A DNA stretch of 51,693 nucleotides, taken from Candidatus Tectimicrobiota bacterium (GTDB lineage Bacteria > UBA8248 > JACPRG01). The translations under genes and the position numbers were made by a program. The notes under the pieces were generated by a model. It was not told where the DNA came from. It ran no database searches and saw nothing but the letters and a program-made list of their open reading frames with translations. The DNA is taken from contig JACPRG010000050.1 of the NCBI GenBank assembly GCA_016190025.1, forward strand, positions 1 through 51,693, read 5' to 3'. Below are positions 24,316 to 32,670 of the stretch, piece by piece (positions within the stretch are counted from its first letter, which is position 1; every line of letters starts with the position of its first letter).

Positions 24316-26510
24316 TGGACACAGAGCTTGCGGAGAAGCCCGATGTTTTCGGTGTGGCCGCTCATGCAAGCCGTGACCTTTCCCAGGACGGGCCGTCCCA
24401 GAAGAAAGAGGTCGCCGACGACATCGAGAATCTTGTGCCGGACGAACTCATCGGGAAACCGGAGCTTGGTGTTGACCACCCGGCCTTCATCGAGCAGGAT
24501 GACGTTGTCCAGGCGCCCGCCGCCCGCCAGCCCCCGCCTCTCCTGCTCCTCCACGTCCCGGATAAGCCCGAAGGTGCGGGCGGGAGCGATGGCGTCCCGG
24601 AACGATTCGGGCCTGTCCAGGGTGAAGGTGAATCGCTGCTCCCCGATGGGCTCCGGCAGTACCAGTTGGAAATCGATGACGAGTTCCGAGTGAGGCTCGA
24701 TGCGCAGCGTGGCGGAATGGCCGTTCGCCCGCTTCTTTTCCACCTCGAGGGGAGAAGACACCCTCACCGGCTCGATGCGCGCCTCCTGATCCACCACGCC
24801 CGCTTCTTCGATCAGCCGGCAGAAGGCCCGGGCCGACCCGTCCATGATGGGGATCTCGTCCGTCACCCGGATCAGGACGTTGGTGATGCCGAAGGCGTGC
24901 AGCGCCGCCATGAGGTGTTCGATGGTCCGGACCCGGATGGCGCCCTTTTGAAGGGTGGTGGCGTTGTCCGTGGAGACCACGTAGTCCAGATGGGCGGGGA
25001 AGGACTCCTCCGTGGTGATGCTTCCGATCCGGATTCCGCTGTCCGGCGGCAAGGGGGACAGGATCAGGCCCGTCTTGAGTCCCGAGTGCAGCCCCTGCCC
25101 GCCCAGCAAAACGCTCTTGCCCAGCGTCCGCTGGGTGACTCCCCGGCCCTCCGGCGGGCGGGAGACGCCCAACCCGTACGCGCTGATTTTGGACCGGAGG
25201 CTCCCTTCCGAGATCCCCAGTTGCGCGGCCGTCTTGCGGAGGTTCCCCTTGTGTCTCTGCAAAAGCCCGCAGATGTGCTCCCGCTCCCACGCCTCCGGAA
25301 CCTGAACAGACGCCCCGCTCTGCGGTTCCTCTTCGGGGATCCCTTGGATCTCCCTGGGGAGGTCGGAGAGGCGGAGGACCTCTCCGTTTCCGGAAACCGC
25401 GAGGCCCTCCACCACGTTCTTGAGCCCCTTGATGTTCTCCGGCCAGTGGAATTTTTCCATGGCCTCGAGGGCCGGCTCCTCTATCACCGGACGACGGACC
25501 CCCCGGTTGCTGCAGAACTGGGAGAGGAAGTGATCGACCAGGCTGCGGATGTCTTCCCACCGCTCCCGCAGGGGCGGCACCCGGACCGGATCGCCTCCCA
25601 CCTGCTCGGCCAGCTCCTTTCCCAGGACGTCTTCGATCGGCGTTTTCTCGATGTCCACGGTCGTGGAAAAGATGACCCAGGCCTTCAGGGGGAGGGATCG
25701 CCTGACCCCGTCGCGATGAAACCGGCCCTCCCGAAGGGTGGAAGCCAGGCGGGAGGCGGTTTCCGGGTCCAGCCGCTCGGCGGCGTTCAGATAGAGGGCG
25801 CCGTTTTTGGCGGCCTCCAGTGCCCCGGCCTTCACTTCCCCGGATGACCCCGCGTAGCCGAAGAGGCGTCGGCAAAGAGACTCTTCCGGCTCGGGCGCCC
25901 CGCCCTCCGGGGGGGCGCAGTCCACCCGGAGGAAGGGATGTCCGATGCCCGACCGCCGGTCCTGGATCAGCCGGGCGGTCAACTCCCTGCCCGTTCCGAC
26001 CTCCCCGAAAATCACGATGGAACCCTTCGCGGACGCGGCGGACTCGATCGCCTGGCGCAGCTTCAGCAGGGCCTGGCTTCTTCCGATGAGCTCCGCCGCC
26101 CGGTCCAGCCGCCCCTGGAGCTCGGCATTTTCGCGGATGAGGCGCTGTTGGCGCAGCGCGAGGTTGACGGTGCGGACGACCTGTTCCAGGGAAAGGGGCT
26201 TCTCCACGAAGTCGAACGCCCCGAGCTTGGTCGCCTTGACGGCCGTCTCGATGTTGGCGTGGCCGGACATCATGATGACTTCCAGGTCCCCCCGCAGCTT
26301 CCTCGCCGCCTGCAGGGCTTGGATGCCGTTCAGGCCGGGGAGCCAGACGTCCAGCAGAACCACGTCCGGGGCCTCCCTGCGCAGGATCTCCAGGGCCTCG
26401 TCCCCGTCCGCCGCTTGAGAGGTGGTGAACCCTTCGTCCCGGAGGATCCCCTCCAGGGACTGCCGGATGCTTTCTTCGTCGTCCACGATGAGGATGTGAC
26501 CCAGACTCAA
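24312..26510 (-). CDS. lpxC: NtrC-type response regulator fused to LpxC (UDP-3-O-acyl-GlcNAc deacetylase)
   Basis: One uninterrupted 732-residue frame encodes two normally separate proteins. Residues 1-120 are a complete receiver domain: D10, D11, phosphoacceptor D54, S82 and K104. Residues about 140-390 are an AAA+ domain related to sigma-54 activators but degenerate: Walker A reads GEVGTGRE (R175 for Lys), Walker B reads LYLNAAERL (N242-A243 for Asp-Glu), and the GAFTGA loop is missing. A Fis-type HTH follows (about 415-450). From residue 458 it is LpxC, the zinc deacetylase that commits flux to lipid A, with E531, H532, H692, D696 and H719 all in place. The LpxC part has no ATG or GTG at its beginning, so it must be made as the fusion. 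The start is TTG 26510, with GGAG eight bases upstream and 20 bases after ntrY. Confidence 0.9.
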   Translation of the reverse strand: MSLGHILIVDDEESIRQSLEGILRDEGFTTSQAADGDEALEILRREAPDVVLLDVWLPGLNGIQALQAARKLRGDLEVIMMSGHANIETAVKATKLGAFDFVEKPLSLEQVVRTVNLALRQQRLIRENAELQGRLDRAAELIGRSQALLKLRQAIESAASAKGSIVIFGEVGTGRELTARLIQDRRSGIGHPFLRVDCAPPEGGAPEPEESLCRRLFGYAGSSGEVKAGALEAAKNGALYLNAAERLDPETASRLASTLREGRFHRDGVRRSLPLKAWVIFSTTVDIEKTPIEDVLGKELAEQVGGDPVRVPPLRERWEDIRSLVDHFLSQFCSNRGVRRPVIEEPALEAMEKFHWPENIKGLKNVVEGLAVSGNGEVLRLSDLPREIQGIPEEEPQSGASVQVPEAWEREHICGLLQRHKGNLRKTAAQLGISEGSLRSKISAYGLGVSRPPEGRGVTQRTLGKSVLLGGQGLHSGLKTGLILSPLPPDSGIRIGSITTEESFPAHLDYVVSTDNATTLQKGAIRVRTIEHLMAALHAFGITNVLIRVTDEIPIMDGSARAFCRLIEEAGVVDQEARIEPVRVSSPLEVEKKRANGHSATLRIEPHSELVIDFQLVLPEPIGEQRFTFTLDRPESFRDAIAPARTFGLIRDVEEQERRGLAGGGRLDNVILLDEGRVVNTKLRFPDEFVRHKILDVVGDLFLLGRPVLGKVTACMSGHTENIGLLRKLCVQ

Positions 26511-26530
26511 CGCCTTTTCTCCAGGGATCG

Positions 26531-28756
26531 TCAGACCGCCAGCCGCGTCCGGGCGGACTCGCCGTTCAACGGGAGGCGGATTTCGAAGGTCGCGCCGTGC
26601 GGGACGTTGTCTCTCACCTCGATGGACCCGTCGTGGTCTGCGACGATCCGATGAACGATGGCCAGACCAAGGCCGGTCCCCCGGCCCTTGGTCGTGAAGT
26701 AAGGCAAAAACAGCCGGCCGCGGTCTTCCGCCGGGATTCCGGGCCCGTCGTCGCTGAACTCGATCCTCAGCATGCCCCGAAAATCGTCCCGGAAGGTCCG
26801 GACCCGGAGGTGCCCCTTTTCGGGCACCGCGTCGATGGCGTTGTCGATCAGGTTGATGAAGACCCGCTTCATCTGCTCCTCGTCCAGATTCACCCGCCCG
26901 AGCCGCTCGTCGAAATCCGTCTCGAAGCAGACGGTCTTCGGGTAGCCGCTGTACAGGGCGATGGTCTCCCGGATGAGGTCGTGCAGGTCGCAGCTTCGCG
27001 GACGGGGCTCGGGCATCCGGGCGAAGTGGGAGAATTCGTTGACCAGTTTCATGAGGCCCTTGACCTGGTTGATGATGACGTTCGTGCATTCTTCGAAGAT
27101 GGCGTTGAAGTCCGGCGAGGCCTCCTGGTACTTTTTCCGCAGACGCTGGGTGGAGAGCTGGATGGGCGTCAGGGGGTTCTTGACCTCGTGGGCGATCCCC
27201 TGGGCGACCTCCCGCCAGGCGGCGAGCTTCTGGGCCTTGAGGAGGTCGGTCAAGTCCTCGAACACCAGCACCATGCCCAGCGCTTTTCCGTCCCGGTCGG
27301 TGAGAACGCTGACGCTGATGAGCAGCGTCAGCAGCCGCCCGCCGACGGTCACGGGCCGCTGGGCCTCCATCCGGTCCGCGCGGGCCCGGGCGATCTCGCG
27401 AAAGAGCTCGCGCGCCGGCTCGATGAGGGCCGGGCTGAAGACCTCCCGGTAGTGGGAGCCCAGGGCGTCCTCGGCCTTGACCCCCAGCATCCGCTCGGCG
27501 GCCCGGCTGATGGTGGTCACCCGGCCGCGCCGATCCACGGAGACGACGCCCGCCCCGATCCGCTCCAGGACCCGCTCCATGTAGACGCGGCGGCGCTCCA
27601 GTTCGGCGTTGCTCCGCTCCAGCCTCTCTTTTCCCCGCTTGAGGTCGGCCGTCATGGCGTTGAAGGCGTCCACCAGATAGCCGATCTCGTCGTCGCCCCC
27701 CCGTCCGACGTGGATGTCCAGGTTCCCCTCCGCCACCGCGCGGGTTCCCTCGACCAGGGCCTGGATGGGTTCCGTGATCCCCCGGGCCAGGTAAAAGCCG
27801 AACCAGAGGGCGGAGAAGATGATGAGCAGCGTGATGAGCAGGAACGTGATGAGGTAGCTCAGCTTCAGGGGGTCCCGGAACATCTCCAGTTCCTTGTATT
27901 CCCGGTACGTCCCGACCACGGCCTCCATCCGCTGCGCCAGGCTCGCGGGGAAAAAGCGGGAGAGCACCAGCAGGCCCAGCTTCCGGTCGCTCCCTTCGCC
28001 CGACGCCAGGGCGGCGACCGCCCGAACCGCTTCGCCGGTCTTGAGGCTCTTTCTTCCCACGAAGTTCTTGCCGCTGAGCACCTGATCCACGAGCTCGGGC
28101 TTCAGGAGCGTCCAGGTCAGGTTCTTCGGGGCGGCCGGGTTCCGGACGTTTAGCGAGACCTTCTGATCGGCCGCGAAGACCTGCAGGCCATCCAACTGAA
28201 GCTCGCGCAGCTTCTCCTCCAGGAACCTCCGCAGGGCCTCTTGCCGGTCGGGCCGGTCCAGGTGGATCGGGTCGATCCGGCGGGCCAGGACCGACGCCTG
28301 GTCGGAGAGCCGCTTTTCCGTTTCGTCATAGATCTGCTGCACGACGACCTGGGAGTCCTTCAGGGTCCGCTCGACCTGCGCGCTGAACCAGCTTTCGATG
28401 CTGCGGTTGATGAGGCCGTTGGCCACCACGAACAGCAGGACGGAAGGGACGAGGGCCAGGCCCACGAAGGCGGTCACCAGCTTGGCGCGGAACCGGGTGC
28501 CGATGGTCCCCTGCCGGCGCTCGAAGTAGAGCTTCAGCAGGTTGCGGAGCACCAGCAGGATGAGCGCCATCAGCAGCAGGATGTTGACGTTGACCAGTGC
28601 GTAGACGATGACGTTATTGGCGACCAGGTGGGTGGGGTTGAACTCGAAGTAGATGCCCGTGATGGTCAAAAGGAGGATGATGCACACCGTCCCCGAGATG
28701 ATCCGCCGGACTCGCGCCTTGCGCCGTTCGTGCGTCTCGGTCGGATTGGGCTGCAT
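26531..28756 (-). CDS. ntrY: NtrY-like membrane sensor histidine kinase
   Basis: The 741-residue kinase has two N-terminal helices (IISGTVCIILLLTITGIYF and a long one ending LVLRNLLKLYF), a third (VTAFVGLALVPSVLLFVV) and an extracytoplasmic sensor region to about residue 310. A fourth helix leads into HAMP (GITEPIQALVEGTRAVAEG). A PAS domain comes next, then HisKA with GIAHEVKNPLTP (phosphoacceptor His near residue 523). The HATPase follows with INLIDNAIDAV, DDGPGIP and GRGTGLGLAI. All catalytic boxes look intact. This is the NtrY layout, whose partner is an NtrX regulator; here the next gene is the regulator-LpxC fusion. ATG 28756 is preferred; TTG 28804 would add 16 residues. Confidence 0.92.
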   Translation of the reverse strand: MQPNPTETHERRKARVRRIISGTVCIILLLTITGIYFEFNPTHLVANNVIVYALVNVNILLLMALILLVLRNLLKLYFERRQGTIGTRFRAKLVTAFVGLALVPSVLLFVVANGLINRSIESWFSAQVERTLKDSQVVVQQIYDETEKRLSDQASVLARRIDPIHLDRPDRQEALRRFLEEKLRELQLDGLQVFAADQKVSLNVRNPAAPKNLTWTLLKPELVDQVLSGKNFVGRKSLKTGEAVRAVAALASGEGSDRKLGLLVLSRFFPASLAQRMEAVVGTYREYKELEMFRDPLKLSYLITFLLITLLIIFSALWFGFYLARGITEPIQALVEGTRAVAEGNLDIHVGRGGDDEIGYLVDAFNAMTADLKRGKERLERSNAELERRRVYMERVLERIGAGVVSVDRRGRVTTISRAAERMLGVKAEDALGSHYREVFSPALIEPARELFREIARARADRMEAQRPVTVGGRLLTLLISVSVLTDRDGKALGMVLVFEDLTDLLKAQKLAAWREVAQGIAHEVKNPLTPIQLSTQRLRKKYQEASPDFNAIFEECTNVIINQVKGLMKLVNEFSHFARMPEPRPRSCDLHDLIRETIALYSGYPKTVCFETDFDERLGRVNLDEEQMKRVFINLIDNAIDAVPEKGHLRVRTFRDDFRGMLRIEFSDDGPGIPAEDRGRLFLPYFTTKGRGTGLGLAIVHRIVADHDGSIEVRDNVPHGATFEIRLPLNGESARTRLAV

Positions 28757-29102
28757 CTTCAGGAATCCCGGAATGAATCGGCCTTCCGCGCCGATTTTGG
28801 CCAAAGCCCTTCGGGCCGAGGTGAGGAGGCGCCTAAAAAAAGGGGGCGGTCGACTTCTGGGGAACGGGCAATGTCATGCGGGAGGTCGCAGCGAAAGCGC
28901 CGCCCCTTTCCCCGAGGACGCCTTCCCGCTGTGCTCACGCGCGTTTCTCGGCCCCCCGCCCTGGCCGCACATTCCAGTATGTTATGAGAAACCGGCCGCT
29001 TAGGCAAGCGGGATCGGGGTCCGGTCCGGGGCTCTTGGCCCGTGCCTCGAAGGCGGGCGGGGAAGGTTTTGCGAGATGCCCCCTCTTCCCCGTCACATGT
29101 CT
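28757..29102 (-). other. 346-base gap ahead of ntrY with possible structured leader
   Basis: No gene fits here. The gap contains the promoter candidate at 28979-29007. Downstream of it on the minus strand is a seven-base GC stem, GGGGCGG (28900-28906) / CCGCCCC (28843-28849), with a 50-base loop, followed by one C and seven T (28835-28841). A terminator with so large a loop is uncertain, but as an RNA leader it could attenuate ntrY transcription. The stretch just after mutS (29040-29100) has GGGGAAG / CTTCCCC arms without a T-run. Confidence 0.4.
28979..29007 (-). promoter_or_regulatory. candidate sigma-70 promoter for ntrY and the regulator-LpxC fusion
   Basis: On the minus strand TTGCCT (29002-29007) and TAACAT (28979-28984) are separated by 17 bases, each matching the consensus at four of six positions. 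Transcription would begin near 28972, giving a leader of about 215 bases before the ntrY ATG. This would make ntrY, the fusion gene, purM and purN one transcription unit. Confidence 0.45.
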
Positions 29103-31868
29103 TTACCGTCCCTCCTCCTTGAGAGACAACTGCTTCAAGTGGTGGAGAAAGTTCAGCGCCTCAAGCGGCGTCATCCCGTCGAGGTCCGCCTCTCTCAGCT
29201 CCCGCAGGGTCTCCGCGGGTTTTGGCGCAAAGAGCGCCATCTGCCTGGATTCTTCCGGGGGGGAGGCCCGCCTTCCGCTCCCCTGCCGCCCCTCTTCGAG
29301 CGTTTCGAGGATCCGGGCGGCCCGCTCCAGGGTTTCCCTGGGGAACCCCGCCAGCCGGGCCACGTGAATCCCGTAGCTTCGGTCCGAGGTCCCCTCCGCC
29401 ACTTGGCGGAGAAAAACCACCTCCCCCCGGTATTCCCGGACCGACATGGTCAGGTTCTTCACCCGGGGGAGCCGTTGGGCCAGATCGGCCAGCTCGTGGT
29501 AGTGAGTGGCGAAAAGCGTCCGCGGCCCCGCCTCTCCTGGACCGTGCAGGTGTTCGGCGACCGCCCAGGCGATGCTGATGCCGTCGAAGGTCGAGGTGCC
29601 CCGCCCGATCTCGTCCAGGATGACCAGGCTTCGGGGGGTGGCGTGGTGCAGGATGTAGGCGGTTTCGACCATTTCCACCATGAAGGTGCTCTGCCCCCGC
29701 TGGAGCCGGTCGTGCGCCCCGACGCGCGTAAAGATGCGGTCCGCCAGGCCGATCCGGGCGGAGGAGGCGGGGATGAAGCTCCCGGTCTGCGCCAAAAGGA
29801 CGATCAGGGCGACCTGCCGGATGTAGGTGGACTTGCCCGCCATGTTGGGGCCGGTCACCACCAGGATTTGCCGGTCGGAGGCGCTGAGGTGCGCGTCGTT
29901 CGGGACGAACCGCTCCTCCACCGCGGCGGGCGAGCGCTCGAGCGCCGGATGCCGGCCCTCCCGGATGACGATGTCTCCGGACTCGTCCACCTCCGGCTCG
30001 ACGTAATTGGAGCGGGCGGCCGTTTCGGCGAACGAGGAAAGGACGTCCAGGACGGCCGCCCGCTCCGCGGCGGCCTGGATGCGGCCGGTCGCGGCCAACA
30101 CCCCCGACCGGACCTCCTGAAAGATCTCGTGCTCCAGCTCGCAGGACCGGGATTCGGCCTGCAGGACCTCTTCTTCGGTCTCCTTGAGCTCCTGCGTCGC
30201 GTACCGTTCGGCGTGGGTCAGCGTCTGCCGCCTCGTGTAATCCGGAGGGACGTGGGCCTCGGCCCGCTTGCTGACCTCGATGAGATAGCCGAAAACCTTG
30301 TTGTAGACGACCTTGAGGTTCTTGATTCCGGTCCGTTCCCGCTCCTTCTCTTCATAGGCCCGGAGCCAGGACTTCGCGTCCTTGCCCAGCTTTCTCAACC
30401 GGTCCAGCTCGGGATGATACCCGTCCCGGATGAGCCCTCCCTCCCGGACCGAGAGGGGAGGGTCGGCGACGATGGCGGCGTCCACGGCCGCGGCCACGTC
30501 GCCCAGATCGTCCCACGCGGAGAGATGTTCTTGGATGATTTTCGCCTCCCTCCCGGAGAGCGCCTCGCGGATGGGCCGGAGCATCTCCAAAGACTGGCTG
30601 AGGTGCCGGAGGTCGCGGGCGTTCGCCGAGCCCAGGTGGAGCCGCGCGAGGATCCGTTCCAGGTCTCCCATTTGGCCCAGACGCCTCCGGAGCTCTCCCC
30701 GGACCCTCGCGTCCTCCCGGAACGCCCGCACGGCTTCCAGCCGGGCCCGCACGGCCTCCACCCGGAGGAGGGGGTGGAGGAGCCAGCTCCGGAGCTTCCG
30801 CCCGCCCATCGGGGTGACCGTCTGATCCAGGACCTGCAGCAGAGACCCGGCCCGCTCCCCCTCGGGGCCTGCGCGAAGGATCTCCAGGTTGCGCACCGAG
30901 GCCGCGTCGAGCAGCATGGTCTCCCGCCGGTACTCGGCCAACGGAGGACGCAGGTGCCCGAGATGGTCTCCCTGCGTCTCGCGCAGGTAATGGTACAGGG
31001 CGCCCGCCGCGCCGACCCCCAAAGACATCCCGTCCAGCCCCAGCCCGCCGAGGGAGCCCAGCCCGAACCCGGACCGCAAAAGCCGCTCGCCCTCCTCCGG
31101 GTGGAAGGCCCAAGCGGGGAGCCGACTGATCAGGGGCTCTCTTGCACCCGCCAGTCTGGAAAGAGGGACCGCCGGGTCGTCCCCGCCCAAGAGGCCCTCC
31201 GGCAAGAGGAGCTCTTTCGGGTCCAGGTCGGCCCACTCATCGGAGAGGGCCGACCACCTCTCCTCCCCCTCCAGTTGGAGGGCCCGGAACTCGCCCGTCG
31301 AGAGGTCGGCGTAGGCAAACCCGAGGGCCTGGTCCCCGGGAAGGAGCGCGGCCAGGTAGTTGCCGGCCTTGGACTCCAGGATCTCCGCTTGGGTGGCCGT
31401 CCCGGGGGAGACCACTTGGACGACTTCCCGCCGGACGAGGCCCTTCGCCTTCTTCGGGTCTTCCACCTGCTCGCAGACGGCCACCCGGAAGCCCGCCCGG
31501 ATCAGCCGGGCCACGTATCCATCGAGGGCGTGGTAGGGAAACCCGCACATCGGCACCGGGCCCTGGGCGTCGTCGTGGCGGGAGGTGAGGGCGAGGTTCA
31601 AGGTGGGCGCCGCCGTCTCGGCGTCCTCGTAGAACATCTCGTAGAAGTCCCCCATCCGGAAGAAGAGGACGGCGTCCGCGTACTTCTGCTTCATGGACCG
31701 GTATTGGCGCATCATGGGGGTGAGGCTGGGCGCTTTGGGCGGATGCGCGCGGGACGCCTCAGCGGCGGGCGCCGGGGCCTTTTCGGGGGGGTCTTCGGAG
31801 GGGGGCCGGGACGGCCCGCCCTCGGGCGGTCCCTCAGCCCACTTCTGCGGGGTGGGATGTCTTGGCAT
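29103..31868 (-). CDS. mutS: DNA mismatch repair protein MutS
   Basis: The 921-residue protein is MutS of the MutS1 class. A Pro/Glu/Ala-rich extension of about 50 residues precedes the mismatch-binding domain, whose FYEMF motif is near residue 70. Core, lever and clamp domains follow. The ATPase has GPNMAGKST near residue 670, LVILDEIGRGTSTFDG and ATHYHEL. ATG 31868 has GAGGG just upstream and overlaps the end of lapA by 35 bases. A start at the internal PMMRQYRSMKQKYADAV would remove the extension. mutL is not in the window. Confidence 0.96.
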   Translation of the reverse strand: MPRHPTPQKWAEGPPEGGPSRPPSEDPPEKAPAPAAEASRAHPPKAPSLTPMMRQYRSMKQKYADAVLFFRMGDFYEMFYEDAETAAPTLNLALTSRHDDAQGPVPMCGFPYHALDGYVARLIRAGFRVAVCEQVEDPKKAKGLVRREVVQVVSPGTATQAEILESKAGNYLAALLPGDQALGFAYADLSTGEFRALQLEGEERWSALSDEWADLDPKELLLPEGLLGGDDPAVPLSRLAGAREPLISRLPAWAFHPEEGERLLRSGFGLGSLGGLGLDGMSLGVGAAGALYHYLRETQGDHLGHLRPPLAEYRRETMLLDAASVRNLEILRAGPEGERAGSLLQVLDQTVTPMGGRKLRSWLLHPLLRVEAVRARLEAVRAFREDARVRGELRRRLGQMGDLERILARLHLGSANARDLRHLSQSLEMLRPIREALSGREAKIIQEHLSAWDDLGDVAAAVDAAIVADPPLSVREGGLIRDGYHPELDRLRKLGKDAKSWLRAYEEKERERTGIKNLKVVYNKVFGYLIEVSKRAEAHVPPDYTRRQTLTHAERYATQELKETEEEVLQAESRSCELEHEIFQEVRSGVLAATGRIQAAAERAAVLDVLSSFAETAARSNYVEPEVDESGDIVIREGRHPALERSPAAVEERFVPNDAHLSASDRQILVVTGPNMAGKSTYIRQVALIVLLAQTGSFIPASSARIGLADRIFTRVGAHDRLQRGQSTFMVEMVETAYILHHATPRSLVILDEIGRGTSTFDGISIAWAVAEHLHGPGEAGPRTLFATHYHELADLAQRLPRVKNLTMSVREYRGEVVFLRQVAEGTSDRSYGIHVARLAGFPRETLERAARILETLEEGRQGSGRRASPPEESRQMALFAPKPAETLRELREADLDGMTPLEALNFLHHLKQLSLKEEGR

Positions 31869-32172
31869 CTTCGCCCTCGGACAGAGCGGGGACGAGGCCT
31901 TTCTCCTCCATCTCCTGCACGCGGTTCTCCATCTCCCGCAGGCGGGACTGTTCCCGCCGCAGCCGCCACCGAAGACGGACCTTCTCCATGACGCTGACGA
32001 GCCAGGCCATGGCGGCTCCCAGAACAAAGGCGCTCAGCAGGAGGAAAAAGAGGGGGTATTGGCGCGGCGAAAGGCCGAAGTACTGGATGGTGACCGGCGT
32101 CATGTTCTTCACGCCGAAACTGACGAACAACACGACGACGCCCAGTGCGAGGATGAAGCGAAGGGCGCCCAT
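31834..32172 (-). CDS. lapA: LapA-domain (DUF1049) inner-membrane protein
   Basis: The 112 residues hold two membrane helices (FILALGVVVLFVSFGVKN and FFLLLSAFVLGAAMAWLVSV), then a basic, heptad-rich cytoplasmic tail (RLRWRLRREQSRLREMENR). This is the LapA layout. In E. coli LapA works beside LapB, which controls degradation of LpxC. No lapB-like TPR/rubredoxin gene follows here. ATG 32172 has GGGGAG six bases upstream. It shares an operon with the HIT gene and mutS. Confidence 0.8.
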   Translation of the reverse strand: MGALRFILALGVVVLFVSFGVKNMTPVTIQYFGLSPRQYPLFFLLLSAFVLGAAMAWLVSVMEKVRLRWRLRREQSRLREMENRVQEMEEKGLVPALSEGEDAKTSHPAEVG

Positions 32173-32175
32173 GCC

Positions 32176-32670
32176 CTACTCCCCGTCCCTGTCAAAGATC
32201 CCTTTGAGCAGTTCGTAGGTGTGGCGCAGGTGCTCGGGGATCACCTTGACGTCGGCCAGGACCGGCATGAAGTTTGTGTCGCCTTTCCACCGCGGGACGA
32301 TGTGGACGTGCAGGTGGTCGGCGATGCCGGCGCCCGCCGCCTCCCCCAAGTTCAGCCCCACGTTGAACCCGTGGGGGACCAGGGTTTCGCTCAAAACCCG
32401 CATGCACCTTCGGGTGAGCGCCAGGAGATCGGCCATCTCTTCCGGGTTCAGGTCGAGGAAGTCCCCCGTGTGGCGCCGCGGCGAGACCAGGAGGTGGCCG
32501 TTGCTGTACGGGAAGACGTTCATGATGACGAAGGCCCGCTCCGAGCGGCGGAGGACGTAGTTTTCGGCGTCCCGGTCCTCCTCGGCCAGCTTCCGGCAAA
32601 AAAAGCACCCGTCCTCCGCGTCCTCCCCCTTCACGTACGCCATCCGCCACGGCGCCCACAGGTGCTTCAA
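32176..32670 (-). CDS. HIT family nucleotide hydrolase/phosphorylase
   Basis: The 164-residue HIT protein has the histidine triad HLHVHIVPRW near residue 120, with the catalytic middle His. It begins MKHLWAPWRMAYVKG and carries a Cys pair (CFFC), both typical of the bacterial subgroup related to AP4A phosphorylase. The substrate is probably a dinucleoside polyphosphate or an adenylylated compound. The start is TTG 32670, preceded by AGAGGG, overlapping the ybeY stop (TTGA). Confidence 0.9.
   Translation of the reverse strand: MKHLWAPWRMAYVKGEDAEDGCFFCRKLAEEDRDAENYVLRRSERAFVIMNVFPYSNGHLLVSPRRHTGDFLDLNPEEMADLLALTRRCMRVLSETLVPHGFNVGLNLGEAAGAGIADHLHVHIVPRWKGDTNFMPVLADVKVIPEHLRHTYELLKGIFDRDGE

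Noticed and set aside
25100..25200. A sequencing frameshift or missed stop joining two genes to give the regulator-LpxC fusion
   Set aside because: Both halves are full length, lie in the same frame, and the second has no start codon or ribosome site of its own. An artefact would normally leave a recognisable start. Reads should still be checked.
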